The notes: generated from the letters alone by a model not told the origin. Numbered from the stretch's first letter, positions 7,288-15,458 are shown. The stretch: 39,052 nt of DNA from Thermoplasmata archaeon (GCA_030046135.1 JASIEC010000140.1:1-39052), one strand, 5' to 3'. Made by a program: numbers and translations.

Positions 7288-8760
7288 ATGAGCTCCGAGG
7301 CAACCTACGGGCTCCTGATCGGCAGCCGCGAGGAGCCCGGCCACCGGGCCGAGCGACGGCCGGTCCTCGACCCGGCGACCAACCGCCCGTTCGCGGAGGT
7401 CGCCGTGGGGGACGCCGACGACGCGCGGGCCGCGATGGAGTCGGCCGAGCGCGCGCTCGGCGAGTCGTTCTGGGCGAGCGACGACGGGGGGAAGCGGGCG
7501 AAGGTGCTCCTCCGGCTCGCGGGTCGCCTCGAGGAGCAGCAGGAGGCGTTCGCGCGGCTCGAGACCCAGAACATGGGCAAGCCGCTCCGGGAGTCCCGGA
7601 TCGACATCGGGTTCGTCGTGCGGACCCTCGAGTACGTCGCGGGCCTCGCGGACAAGATCCAGGGGGAGACGATCCCCGTCCCCGGCAACCGCCTGGACTA
7701 CACGACGCGCGAGCCCCTCGGCGTCACGGTGCACATCGCTCCCTGGAACTACCCTCTCCTGCTGTCGATCCGCTCGGTCGGCCCCGCGCTCGCCGCGGGG
7801 AACGCCGCCGTCCTGAAGCCGGCGAGCCTCACCCCGCTGACGGCGATCGCGTTCGGGCGGCTCGCCCGCGACGCGGGGGTTCCGGACGGGATCCTCAGCG
7901 TGGTGAGCGGTCCGGGGGCGACGGTCGGCCCCGCCCTCGTCCGCGACCCGAGGTGCGCCGCGGTGTCGTTCACGGGGAGCGCCGACGCGGGGATCGCGAT
8001 CGCCGAGATCGCGGCCCGCCGCGTCGTGCCGGCGACGCTCGAGCTCGGCGGGAAGAGCCCCGTCGTCGTCTTCCCGGACGCCGACCTCGATCGGGCGGCG
8101 CGCGGGATCGCCTTCGGGATCTTCGGGAACGCGGGGCAGATGTGCTGGGCCGCCTCCCGCCTCATCGTCCACGCCTCCGTTCGGGAGCGCCTCGTCGAGA
8201 AGGTCCGGACGATCGCCCAGGCGCTCAAGCTCGGGCCGGGAACGGCGGAGGGGGTGGAGATGGGGCCGGTCGCCTCGCGCGACCAGGAGGCCCGGGTCCT
8301 CGGGTACATCGAGCGGGCCCGCCAGGACGGTGGGACGATCGTCGTCGGCGGCACGAAGGCGGGGGACCCCGCGCTCGCGGACGGGAACTTCGTCCTCCCC
8401 ACGGTCGTCACCGGGCTCCCGAGCTCCTCGAGCGCGGTCCAGGACGAGATCTTCGGGCCCGTCCTCTCCGCCTTCGAGTTCCAGGACCTCGACGAGGCGG
8501 TCCGGATCGCCAACGACACGCGCTACGGCCTCTACGCCGCGGTCTGGTCGAAGGACCTCGCGACGGCCCACACCGCGGCCCGACGGCTCGCCGCCGGGAT
8601 GGTCTCGATCAACGAGGCCCCGATCACGTTCCCCCAGACCCCGTTCGCGGGGTTCAAGGAGAGCGGCCTCGGGTTCGAGCAGGGGGTACGCTCGGCGGAG
8701 TCGTACACCCGCCGCAAGAACGTCGTCGTGAACCTGGGCTCGGCGAAGCCGAAATCCTAG
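7288..8760 (+). CDS. NAD(P)-dependent aldehyde dehydrogenase
   Basis: A 490-residue aldehyde dehydrogenase superfamily enzyme that oxidises an aldehyde to the carboxylate with NAD or NADP. The cofactor-binding IAPWNYP (150-156), catalytic-base Glu E252 in LELGGKSP and nucleophile C286 in GNAGQMC are intact, and the C-terminal FGPV and PFAGFKESG elements are present. The length is typical. Sequence character is that of the broad betaine/succinate-semialdehyde/glyceraldehyde group; the exact substrate cannot be read. In Thermoplasma-type archaea such enzymes serve the nonphosphorylative Entner-Doudoroff pathway, but no other gene of that pathway is seen here; amino-acid-derived aldehydes are an equal possibility. 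A CTAAG element about 30 bases before the ATG fits leaderless transcription. Confidence 0.92.
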   Translation: MSSEATYGLLIGSREEPGHRAERRPVLDPATNRPFAEVAVGDADDARAAMESAERALGESFWASDDGGKRAKVLLRLAGRLEEQQEAFARLETQNMGKPLRESRIDIGFVVRTLEYVAGLADKIQGETIPVPGNRLDYTTREPLGVTVHIAPWNYPLLLSIRSVGPALAAGNAAVLKPASLTPLTAIAFGRLARDAGVPDGILSVVSGPGATVGPALVRDPRCAAVSFTGSADAGIAIAEIAARRVVPATLELGGKSPVVVFPDADLDRAARGIAFGIFGNAGQMCWAASRLIVHASVRERLVEKVRTIAQALKLGPGTAEGVEMGPVASRDQEARVLGYIERARQDGGTIVVGGTKAGDPALADGNFVLPTVVTGLPSSSSAVQDEIFGPVLSAFEFQDLDEAVRIANDTRYGLYAAVWSKDLATAHTAARRLAAGMVSINEAPITFPQTPFAGFKESGLGFEQGVRSAESYTRRKNVVVNLGSAKPKS

Positions 8761-8793
8761 TCTCCGGACGCCCCGGGGGGCCGCTCGTTCGTA

Positions 8794-8825
8794 CGAAACC
8801 CCCAAAGAACCCCCTCCGGGTTTCG
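8794..8825 (+). promoter_or_regulatory. Inverted repeat enclosing a weak TATA-like box
   Basis: CGAAACCC (8794-8801) and GGGTTTCG (8818-8825) form a perfect 8-base inverted repeat with a 16-base centre holding AAAGAA about 28 bases before the ATG at 8834. The arrangement resembles an operator flanking a promoter; a hairpin at the end of the aldehyde dehydrogenase transcript is the alternative. Confidence 0.35.
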
Positions 8826-8833
8826 GGGGGACC

Positions 8834-9454
8834 ATGGCAGCGGCGATTCCGGGTCCCGGCACGTGGGGGGCCTGCCCGTCGTGCGCGGCGGCCGTGCCGC
8901 CAGGCGCGACCGTCTGCCCCGAGTGCCAGGCCGACGGAACGGTCGCCGCCGCCGAGATCCGCACCGCGCCCCGGTCGACGCGCCATCGCCTCCTCGCGAT
9001 GCGCCTCCTGAGGGCGACGGCGATCGTGGCCGGGATCGCGGTCGTCGCGTGGGCGATGATCGTGCCGGCGCTGAGCGGGCCTCCGAACGTGAGCGACCCG
9101 CTCACGACCTCGGGGACGTACTCGATCGCGCCGGGAGCCTCGACCGTGCTTTCCGGGAACATCACGGGCGGCGACTACGTCGTCGGGAACTTCACCACCG
9201 TGAACCCGGCGGGGACGACGATCACGGTCGCGGTGTACAACTCGACCGAGTGGTCGCTCGTGTTCAACGGGAGCGAGGCGACCCCCGCCTGGTCGCTGGC
9301 CGCCTCGGCGTCGGGGAGGATCGTCTACTCGCCCCTCTACACCGACCTGTTCTACTTCGTCTTCTCGAACCCGTACCCGCCGTCGAGCGGGATCAACATC
9401 ACGGCGTACATCGCGACGGAGTACGAGTCGAACGTCGCGGCGGGCGGGTTCTAG
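8834..9454 (+). CDS. Zinc-ribbon, single-pass membrane protein with glycosylated outer domain
   Basis: A 206-residue protein with three parts: an N-terminal zinc ribbon (CPSC at about 14-17 and CPEC at about 28-31), one transmembrane helix at about 58-78 preceded by Arg-rich sequence, and an extracellular domain of about 125 residues with several N-glycosylation sequons (NVS, NIT, NFT, NST, NGS) and beta-rich, Thr/Ser/Gly composition. The positive-inside rule puts the zinc ribbon in the cytoplasm. Zinc ribbon plus helix plus outer domain is a common layout for uncharacterised archaeal membrane proteins; no function can be named. It ends on a CTAG shared with the stop of convergent kptA. Confidence 0.8.
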   Translation: MAAAIPGPGTWGACPSCAAAVPPGATVCPECQADGTVAAAEIRTAPRSTRHRLLAMRLLRATAIVAGIAVVAWAMIVPALSGPPNVSDPLTTSGTYSIAPGASTVLSGNITGGDYVVGNFTTVNPAGTTITVAVYNSTEWSLVFNGSEATPAWSLAASASGRIVYSPLYTDLFYFVFSNPYPPSSGINITAYIATEYESNVAAGGF

Positions 9455-10125
9455 CCGGCCGGGCGCTCGGCGGCCGCCGCCGGGGCGATCGGCCCCTCGA
9501 GGCGCCGGAGCAGCTCCGCCGGGATCCGGTCGGCGAGATACACGGTCTTGCCGGCCTGCATGATCACGATCCCCTGCGACTGGGCCGCCCGGGCGTCGAT
9601 CTCGAGGATGACGGGCTCGGGGGTCCGGACCGCGCCGGCGGCCCGGGCGTCGTCGGCGGTCTTCGACAGATGGACCTTCCGCCGGTCGGACGGCTTGAGC
9701 CCGACCTCGAGGACGATCGCGGCCTCGTCCGAGGTAACCGGGTAGTAGAGCCGCTCGGGGATGTTGTCGGTCGGGAGGTCCAGATCCACCTCGATCGTGT
9801 GGGCGTACGTCGCGCGGAGACGGTCGTCGCGGACCTCGTAGCGGCCCTTCGCGTCGGTCTCCGCGATCGCGATGAGGTGCATCGGCCGCAGCCAGTGGTA
9901 CGCGGGGTGCCGCTGCGCGATCGCCCGGGCGATCGCCCCCGCGTCGATCCATCCGTGCGCATCGACCGTGAGCTGGTAGCGGTCCGGAAAATGTCGGAGG
10001 ATCCCGGTGAGGATCCGGCCCAGGTGGTCGAGCTCCCGGTCGTTCATCAGGAACCGGCCGCCCTGGCCGCACACGGGGCACGCTTCGTCTCGGAAGTACC
10101 CGTGCTGGGCGCACTCCTTCAGCAT
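9451..10125 (-). CDS. kptA: RNA 2'-phosphotransferase (Tpt1/KptA)
   Basis: Transfers a 2'-phosphate from RNA to NAD, releasing ADP-ribose 1'',2''-cyclic phosphate; in eukaryotes this finishes tRNA splicing, while archaeal substrates are unsettled. The 224-residue protein shows the family landmarks LRHFP (43-47), KGRYEV (93-98), RLRATYAHT (102-110, with the conserved His H109) and LKPSDRRKVHLS (143-154). An N-terminal C5-H8-C16-C19 set looks like a small zinc site, seen in several archaeal members. The C-terminal tail is Ala/Pro-rich. The gene starts 16 bases after rpo11 on the same strand, so the two are probably co-transcribed. It ends in a CTAG shared with the convergent membrane-protein gene. 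Confidence 0.9.
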   Translation of the reverse strand: MLKECAQHGYFRDEACPVCGQGGRFLMNDRELDHLGRILTGILRHFPDRYQLTVDAHGWIDAGAIARAIAQRHPAYHWLRPMHLIAIAETDAKGRYEVRDDRLRATYAHTIEVDLDLPTDNIPERLYYPVTSDEAAIVLEVGLKPSDRRKVHLSKTADDARAAGAVRTPEPVILEIDARAAQSQGIVIMQAGKTVYLADRIPAELLRRLEGPIAPAAAAERPAG

Positions 10126-10141
10126 CGTCGGGCCCCGGCCG

Positions 10142-10429
10142 TCAGGCTTTGATCTTGTCCGCCTGCTTCTCGAAGTCGGAGAGCAGATCGTCGTAGAGGT
10201 CGGTGAGGTCCTTGAGGACCCGCTTCAACACCTGCTGCGGCTTCTCGCCCTTCGTCTTGAGGTAGAGCGTCGGACGGTCGAGGTACGGATGCCCGAGGAA
10301 GTAGCGGGCCTCGACCACCTTCTCCTCCTTCTGGAGCGCCTCGACGAGCGGGATCAAGAGCGTCTCCTCCCCCTTCGGAAGCTCGACCCGGAGGAGATCG
10401 TGCTCCTTCTCAACGACCCGAAGCTCCAT
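10142..10429 (-). CDS. rpo11: DNA-directed RNA polymerase subunit Rpo11 (RpoL)
   Basis: A 95-residue homologue of eukaryotic RPB11 and the alpha C-terminal dimerisation module, which pairs with Rpo3 in the polymerase assembly platform. The core from ETLLIPLVEALQ through EARYFLGHPYL to TLYLKTKG matches the conserved ladder of the family, and the long C-terminal helix (LKRVLKDLTDLYDDLL) is present. Length is normal for archaea. The ATG at 10429 is preceded by a CTTAAG box at 10467-10472, so a leader of about ten bases is expected. It heads a likely two-gene unit with kptA. Confidence 0.93.
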   Translation of the reverse strand: MELRVVEKEHDLLRVELPKGEETLLIPLVEALQKEEKVVEARYFLGHPYLDRPTLYLKTKGEKPQQVLKRVLKDLTDLYDDLLSDFEKQADKIKA

Positions 10430-10466
10430 CGCCACCCGCGGGAACCGCACGAACCGACGACCGCTT

Positions 10467-10472
10467 CTTAAG
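10467..10472 (-). promoter_or_regulatory. TATA-like box for rpo11
   Basis: CTTAAG in GC-rich sequence, about 40 bases before the rpo11 ATG on the reverse strand. It is palindromic, but the forward gene purD has its own box at 10524-10528. Confidence 0.45.
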
Positions 10473-10523
10473 CGTGGCGCACGGCGCTCGAGCGCCGGAG
10501 CGGAGTCGCGTGGCCGCCGGGCC

Positions 10524-10528
10524 TTTAA
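10524..10528 (+). promoter_or_regulatory. TATA-like box for purD
   Basis: TTTAA, preceded by GCC, lies about 30 bases before the ATG at 10557, consistent with a transcript that starts only a few bases before the start codon. Confidence 0.5.
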
Positions 10529-10556
10529 CCCCCGACCTTTCCGCGCCCCGGAGTCC

Positions 10557-11963
10557 ATGCGCTGGCTGGTCGTCGGCGGGGGCGCCCGCGAGCACGCGAT
10601 CGCCCTCGCGCTGGCCCGGGCGGGGGCCGAGGTCGCGGTCGCCTCCTCCCAGGCGAACCCGGGGCTCGAGCGGCTCGCCGCGATCTCGTCGCGGACGGAG
10701 CCCACGGACGCGGAGGCGGTCGTGGCGTTCGCGACGCGCGCCGGGGCCCGAGCCGCGGTCGTCGGGCCCGAGGCGCCGCTCGCCCGCGGGGTCTCCGACG
10801 CGCTGCGGGCGGCGGGCGTCCCGACGGTCGGACCCGAGCGGGAGGCCGCGCGGCTCGAGAGCTCGAAGGTCTACTGCCGCGAACTCCTCGCACGACGCGG
10901 CGTCCCGGGGCAGCCTCGGTTCGCGACGCCCACGACCCCCGAGGAGGTCGACCGCGCCGTCCCGTCGTTCGAGGGCCGGTTCGTCGTGAAACCGGACGGG
11001 CTGACGGCGGGCAAAGGGGTCCGTGTCGCGGGAGCGGATTTCGCCGACCCGCGCGAGGGCGCCGTGTACGCGAAGGCGCTGCTCGTCCAGGGCGAGCGCG
11101 TCGTCCTCGAGGAGCAGCTCGAGGGCGAGGAGTTCAGCCAGATGGCGTTCGTGACGGATTCGGGGATCTACCCGATGCCGGCCGTGCAGGACTACAAGCG
11201 GGCCCTCGAGGGCGACACGGGCGGGAACACGGGCGGCATGGGCTCGTACTCGCAGCGGGACCATCTGCTCCCGTTCCTCTCCTCGGCCGACCGGGACCGG
11301 GCCCTCGGGATCCTCGAGAAGAGCGTGGCGGCGATCCGGGCCGAGGGCCGATCGTACCGCGGGGTCCTCTACGGGGGGTTCATGATGACCGCGCGGGGAC
11401 CGTTCCTGCTCGAGCTGAACGTCCGGTTCGGAGATCCCGAGGGGATCAACGCGCTCACCCTCTACGAGGAGGGGGACTTCTCCGAGCTCCTCCTCGGCGT
11501 CGCGCAGGGGAGGGTCGACCCGAACCTCCTCCGGTTCCGGCTCCGGGCGACGGTCGTGAAGTACCTCGTGCCGCCCGGCTACGGGGGTCGGGCGACCGGC
11601 GGAGGCGTCGTCTCGCTCGACGAGGCGGCGATCGAGGCCGACGGGGTGCACGTCGTCTACGGCGCCGTGGAGGCCGCCGGCCCGGGGACCGTGCGGCTCG
11701 GGACGTCGCGCGGGCTCGCCCTCGTCGGCGAGGCGAGCGCGATCCACGAGGCGGGGACCCGGGTCGAGTCGGCGCTGCGGCACGTCTCGGGCTCGTTCTA
11801 CGTCCGCCACGACATCGGGACGGCCGCGGACCTCGAGCGCCGGCGCGAGAGGATGCGCCAGCTGCTCGCCCCGGGCGCCCGGGCCTCCCCGCTCCCGCTC
11901 AGCGTCGCGGCCCCCGACGCGCCTCCCTCGAGCGCGGGGCCGCCCGAGCAGCTCGCCGGCTGA
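10557..11963 (+). CDS. purD: Phosphoribosylamine-glycine ligase (GAR synthetase)
   Basis: Catalyses the second step of de novo purine synthesis: phosphoribosylamine plus glycine plus ATP gives glycinamide ribonucleotide. Visible in the 468 residues are the N-terminal VVGGGAREHAIA (5-17), the ATP-grasp phosphate-gripping FVVKPDGLTAGKGV (about 140-155), the signature GGNTGGMGSYS, and the metal-binding ELNVRFGDPEG. The family is usually about 420-440 residues; here a tail of about 30 Ala/Pro/Ser-rich residues follows the last conserved sequence. No other purine gene is adjacent, so the pathway is dispersed. It is predicted leaderless. Confidence 0.95.
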   Translation: MRWLVVGGGAREHAIALALARAGAEVAVASSQANPGLERLAAISSRTEPTDAEAVVAFATRAGARAAVVGPEAPLARGVSDALRAAGVPTVGPEREAARLESSKVYCRELLARRGVPGQPRFATPTTPEEVDRAVPSFEGRFVVKPDGLTAGKGVRVAGADFADPREGAVYAKALLVQGERVVLEEQLEGEEFSQMAFVTDSGIYPMPAVQDYKRALEGDTGGNTGGMGSYSQRDHLLPFLSSADRDRALGILEKSVAAIRAEGRSYRGVLYGGFMMTARGPFLLELNVRFGDPEGINALTLYEEGDFSELLLGVAQGRVDPNLLRFRLRATVVKYLVPPGYGGRATGGGVVSLDEAAIEADGVHVVYGAVEAAGPGTVRLGTSRGLALVGEASAIHEAGTRVESALRHVSGSFYVRHDIGTAADLERRRERMRQLLAPGARASPLPLSVAAPDAPPSSAGPPEQLAG

Positions 11964-11983
11964 TCGCCGCCGGGAGCAAGCGG

Positions 11984-11989
11984 TAAAGA
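11984..11989 (+). promoter_or_regulatory. TATA-like box for tfs-asnS
   Basis: TAAAGA within CGGTAAAGAG, centred about 29 bases before the tfs ATG at 12015 and just after the purD stop. Confidence 0.45.
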
Positions 11990-12014
11990 GCCGCGCTCCG
12001 GTGGAGCCTCCTCC

Positions 12015-12323
12015 ATGTTCTGTCCCAACTGCAAGCGCCTGATGCGGCCGGACGGCGCCGCGCGGGTCTGGCGATGCGGCTCGTGCGGGACGACCGTCCC
12101 GCTCGGCCCGGGCAAGGAGGTCGGGCGCTCGGCGCCGACGGGCCGGGAGGTCGCCGTCGTGGAGACGCGGACCGCCACTCTCCCGAAGACGGAGGAGCTG
12201 TGCCCCAAGTGCGGCAACGGCGAGGCGTACTGGGTCCTCCGCCAGACCCGGGGCGCCGACGAGCCCGAGACGCGCATCTTCGAGTGCACGAAGTGCGGGC
12301 ACAAGTGGCGGGAGTACCAGTGA
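12015..12323 (+). CDS. tfs: Transcription factor S (TFIIS-like transcript cleavage factor)
   Basis: A 102-residue two-zinc-ribbon protein that stimulates endonucleolytic cleavage of the nascent RNA in backtracked RNA polymerase. The N-terminal ribbon uses C3, C6, C21 and C24; the C-terminal ribbon uses C63, C66, C91 and C94. The catalytic acidic pair D82-E83 sits in the loop ADEPET, as in active TFS, so this is not one of the inactivated paralogues. The length is exactly that of the family. Its TGA overlaps the GTG start of asnS, indicating a translationally coupled two-gene unit. Confidence 0.95.
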   Translation: MFCPNCKRLMRPDGAARVWRCGSCGTTVPLGPGKEVGRSAPTGREVAVVETRTATLPKTEELCPKCGNGEAYWVLRQTRGADEPETRIFECTKCGHKWREYQ

Positions 12324-13624
12324 CGGAGCTCCCGTTCGACACCGTCGCGGGATGCCTGGTCCCCGACGCGCTCGGCCGGAAGGTCCGGCTCCGCGGCTGG
12401 CTCCTCCGTTCCCGCTCGTCGGGCGGGATCCTGTTCCTGCGCCTGCGCGACCGCACCGGGTCGATCCAGGTCACCGGCCGGCGGGACGCTCTCGGCGACG
12501 AGGCGTTCGATCGCGCGGAGCACGTCCAGGCGGAGGGGACGGTCGCCGTCGAGGGGACGGTCGCCGAGGACCGCCGGGCCCCCGAGGGCCGCGAGGTGCG
12601 GGCGGAGGCGATCCGCGTCGTCGACGCGGGGTTGCCGTTCCCCGTCTTCGCCGACCAGACGGAGGAGTTCCGCCTCGATCACCGGCACCTCGTCATCCGC
12701 TCCCAGGACCACGCCGCGACGTTCCGCCTCAAGGCGGAGCTCCTCCGGGCGTTCCGCGAGTTCCTGGACCGGGAGGAGGTGCTCGAGACGACACCCCCGA
12801 TCCTCTCGGGGAACGCCGCCGAGGGCGGGGCCGAGGCGTTCGAGATCGACTACTTCGGCCGGCGGGGGTTCCTCTCGCAGACGGCGCAGCTCTACCTCGA
12901 GGCGCTCCTCGCCCCCCACGAGCGGGTCTACGCGCTCACCCCGTCGTTCCGGGCGGAGAAGTCCCGGACGCCGCGTCACCTCACCGAGTACCTCCACCTC
13001 GAGGTGGAGCTCGCCTGGTGCGACCTGGACGGCCTCCTCGATTTCGTCGAGCGGATGATCGCGAGCGCCGTGCACGCGGTCGCCGAGCGCCGTCCGAAGG
13101 AGCTCGCCCAGCTCGGCCGGCCCCCCGAGGAGCTGCTCGCGATCCGGACGCCGTTCCCACGGCTCACCTACGCGTCGGCGATCGAGAAGCTCGCGTCCCT
13201 CGGCCTGCCGGTGACGTGGGGGAGCGACCTCGGCACCGCCGAGGAGCGGGCGCTCACGCTCGAGGAGCGGCAGCCGCTGTTCGTGACGCACTTCCCGAGG
13301 GAGCTCAAGGCGTTCTACATGCGGCGGTCGCCGACCGACCCGAGAACGGCGGAGGCGGCGGACCTCCTCGGCCCCGAGGGGTACGGCGAGATCGTCGGCG
13401 CGTCGTGCCGCGAGACCGACCTCGACAGCCTCGTCGAGAGGATCCGCGCGATGGGGGGGAACGTCGCCGACTACGAGTGGTACCTCGACCTCCGGCGCCA
13501 CGGGAACGTCCCGCACGCCGGCTTCGGGATCGGCGTGGAGCGGGTGCTGCGCTGGATGCTGCGGAGGGAGCACATCCGAGAGACGACGCCGTTCCCCCGG
13601 ACCCCCGCGCGGCTCACTCCCTGA
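12320..13624 (+). CDS. asnS: Asparaginyl-tRNA synthetase
   Basis: Class IIb synthetase of 434 residues that charges tRNA-Asn. An N-terminal OB-fold anticodon-binding domain (about 1-105) precedes the catalytic domain with motif 2 around TPSFRAEKSRTPRHLTEY, the long element GPEGYGEIVGASCRETDLD, the WYLDLRRHGNVPHAGFG stretch and motif 3 GIGVERVLRWML (403-414), then HIRETTPFPRTPAR. The GEIVGASxRE and WYLDLRR patterns are those of AsnRS rather than AspRS, so Asn-tRNA would be made directly and not through GatCAB amidation. GTG 12320 was chosen because it forms a GTGA overlap with the tfs stop and gives the normal length; the frame is open further upstream inside tfs. Confidence 0.92.
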   Translation: MTELPFDTVAGCLVPDALGRKVRLRGWLLRSRSSGGILFLRLRDRTGSIQVTGRRDALGDEAFDRAEHVQAEGTVAVEGTVAEDRRAPEGREVRAEAIRVVDAGLPFPVFADQTEEFRLDHRHLVIRSQDHAATFRLKAELLRAFREFLDREEVLETTPPILSGNAAEGGAEAFEIDYFGRRGFLSQTAQLYLEALLAPHERVYALTPSFRAEKSRTPRHLTEYLHLEVELAWCDLDGLLDFVERMIASAVHAVAERRPKELAQLGRPPEELLAIRTPFPRLTYASAIEKLASLGLPVTWGSDLGTAEERALTLEERQPLFVTHFPRELKAFYMRRSPTDPRTAEAADLLGPEGYGEIVGASCRETDLDSLVERIRAMGGNVADYEWYLDLRRHGNVPHAGFGIGVERVLRWMLRREHIRETTPFPRTPARLTP

Positions 13625-13721
13625 GCCCGCGCGGGGTCGCGACGGGCCGGGGGCCCGGCCCAGCAAGGTTCAAGAGCGCGTTCGCGCCTCCTCACCTCGC
13701 TCGCCCGTCGGGAGCCGCAGC

Positions 13722-14255
13722 GTGGCAACGGAAGGCACCTCGGACCGGGGAGGGGAGCGGCCCCCCGGGGCGAACGGAAAGCCGGCGGGGGGATTCGCCG
13801 TCGAGAGGATCACCCACCTCGACGTCCCCGCGATCTGCTCGCTGTACAAGAAGGTCTGGGAAGGCGCCCCGTCCGGGCTCCCCGCCGAGCTCCTCAAAAG
13901 CTGGCAGCCGACGCCGCTCGAGTTCACGAGCCGGATGGAGGGGATCACGTACTTCTCCGCGCGGCGGGACGGTCGCCTCCTCGGGATCCTCGGCTGCGAG
14001 CTCGCCCGCGGAAGCTGCCGTCTCGTCCACCTCGCGGTCGATCCCGACGTCCGCCGGCAGGGCGTGGCGACCGCCCTCGTCGGCGGCGCCGTCGACTGGG
14101 CGCGCCGGTCGAACGTCGCGACGGTCTGGGTCGATCCGCTGGCCCGCTTCACCGCCGCGACGGCGCTGTTCCAGCACCTCGGCTTCTCGGGGGCCGGCCT
14201 CCTCCACAAGCACGAGTGGAACGAGGACGTCCAGCTGTTCGAGCGGGTGCTGTAG
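13722..14255 (+). CDS. GNAT-family N-acetyltransferase
   Basis: A 177-residue acetyl-CoA-dependent acetyltransferase. Residues about 27-175 form one GNAT fold; the acetyl-CoA pyrophosphate-binding motif A reads VDPDVRRQGVATAL (about 107-120) and the C-terminal ATALFQHLGFSG segment is the usual motif B. The first 25 residues are polar and Gly/Pro-rich, probably disordered. The acceptor is unknown: ribosomal-protein, small-molecule and antibiotic acetylation are all possible. GTG is the apparent start; a GGTTCAAGAG element lies about 50 bases upstream, which is long for a leaderless gene, so a somewhat different start is possible. Confidence 0.85.
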   Translation: MATEGTSDRGGERPPGANGKPAGGFAVERITHLDVPAICSLYKKVWEGAPSGLPAELLKSWQPTPLEFTSRMEGITYFSARRDGRLLGILGCELARGSCRLVHLAVDPDVRRQGVATALVGGAVDWARRSNVATVWVDPLARFTAATALFQHLGFSGAGLLHKHEWNEDVQLFERVL

Positions 14256-14262
14256 CGCCGGC

Positions 14263-15258
14263 TCAGCCGGCGCTCGCCCGCCGGGCCGCCTCGGCGCCGA
14301 GGCCCCGGCTCCGCAGGAGGGCCCGGAGGCGTCGGGCTCCGGCCTCGGCGCGACCGTCGCGCACCTCGCGCGCTCCTTGGGCGAGCTCCCGGGCGTCGGC
14401 GTCGGGGGTCCCTCCGCGCGCCTTCTCCTCGGCGAGCCGGTCGCCGATCTGGGCGACGTACTTCGGCAGCCGCTCGCGGAACCGGTTCTTCGCCTCCTGG
14501 CGCAGCGTCCGGATCTGCTGCTTGAGCGGTGCGAGCTTCCCGGACCGGAGGTCCTCCTCGAGCGCGGCGACGACGTCCGCCGGCTCGCCCGCCGGGACCG
14601 CGCCGAGCGCCTCGAGGTCCTTGAGGAACGCCACGAGCCGCTCGAGGTCGTCCCGGGCCTGGTCGAGGTGCCGCTCCTTGAGCGCGACGACCCGGTCCAC
14701 CTGCTGGTACGTCGTGAGCGCGTGGTCGAGCTCCCCGACGCGGGCCGAGTGGAGCGCCTCCTCGATCTGCTCGCGCTCGAGGCGGTTGTCGACCGAGTAG
14801 GCGTCGAGGCGTCCGAGCCGCGTCTCCATGCGCGCGTCCCACCGCTCGAAGGCGGTGACGATCCGCTGCTGGGCGAGCCGCTCGACGCCCCGGACGACCT
14901 CGGCCCACGGTTCCGGCGTCGTCGAGTTGGCGAGCGCTCGCTCCGCCCACGCCGGGACGCGCGGCAGGTCGATCCCGAGCGGTTGGGCGGCGTCGATCCA
15001 GACGCTCAGGCGCGCGAGTCTCCGGTGGAACTCCGCCGCGAGCGGGTTCGCCTCCGCGGCCCGGGGGACCGGCTTCGCGGCCGCGCGCGGAGGGGCGGCC
15101 GCGGGCGCCGGGGCCGGACGAGGGGGCGCGCGCGGCGCCGGGGTCGGCGCGGCGGGTTCCTCGGACGGACGCAGGAACGAGTGGCAGGAGGGGCAGAGGA
15201 GGAACTCCTCGGAGACCGTCGCGCCGCACGTCGGGCAGAGTCGGTCGTTGGGGGCCAT
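14263..15258 (-). CDS. Zinc-ribbon and coiled-coil protein of unknown function
   Basis: A 331-residue protein from ATG 15258 (a TTG at 15279 is also in frame). A zinc ribbon (CPTC ... CPSC, about residues 8-25) is followed by about 55 residues of Pro/Ala linker and then a long, almost wholly helical, highly charged region rich in Arg/Glu/Leu heptad-like repeats, with the signature of an elongated coiled coil or helical bundle. No membrane segment or enzyme motif is seen. The TTG start would lie too close to the TTTTAG-like box at 15291-15297, whereas ATG 15258 is about 35 bases from it. It converges on the GNAT gene with seven bases between the stops. It is probably a structural, adaptor or nucleic-acid-associated protein, but this is a guess. 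Confidence 0.75.
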   Translation of the reverse strand: MAPNDRLCPTCGATVSEEFLLCPSCHSFLRPSEEPAAPTPAPRAPPRPAPAPAAAPPRAAAKPVPRAAEANPLAAEFHRRLARLSVWIDAAQPLGIDLPRVPAWAERALANSTTPEPWAEVVRGVERLAQQRIVTAFERWDARMETRLGRLDAYSVDNRLEREQIEEALHSARVGELDHALTTYQQVDRVVALKERHLDQARDDLERLVAFLKDLEALGAVPAGEPADVVAALEEDLRSGKLAPLKQQIRTLRQEAKNRFRERLPKYVAQIGDRLAEEKARGGTPDADARELAQGAREVRDGRAEAGARRLRALLRSRGLGAEAARRASAG

Positions 15259-15373
15259 CGACGAGGTCGAGCCCTCCAAGGGCGGGGAGACTAAAAGCGA
15301 GGGGCTCGAGGGGCGCGCTCGCGAACCGGCCCGGCGAACGGCGCCCCGCTCCCCCCGCCGGCCGGCGAAGGAG

Positions 15374-15458
15374 TGCAGGGGGTGAGATTTGAACTCACGA
15401 ACTCCTTCGAGACCAGGACCTCAACCTGGCGCCTTTGACCAAGCTGGGCCACCCCTGC
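15374..15458 (-). tRNA. tRNA-Leu (anticodon GAG)
   Basis: An 85-base class II tRNA on the reverse strand. The acceptor stem GCAGGGG/CCCCTGC pairs perfectly with discriminator A; the D stem is GCC/GGC; the anticodon stem CCAGG/CCTGG encloses TTGAGGT, giving anticodon GAG for CUC and CUU codons. A long variable arm (TCTCGAAGGAGTTC region) and the T arm GTGAG-TTCAAAT-CTCAC identify tRNA-Leu. There is no intron and no encoded CCA, as usual in archaea. A TTATTG box about 30 bases before its 5' end may be its promoter. Confidence 0.95.

Noticed and set aside
6039..7289. N-terminal extension of the Hef-like helicase to 951 residues
   Set aside because: The extra sequence is antisense to the glycosyltransferase gene, charged and low in complexity; the first conserved helicase segment begins just after ATG 6038.
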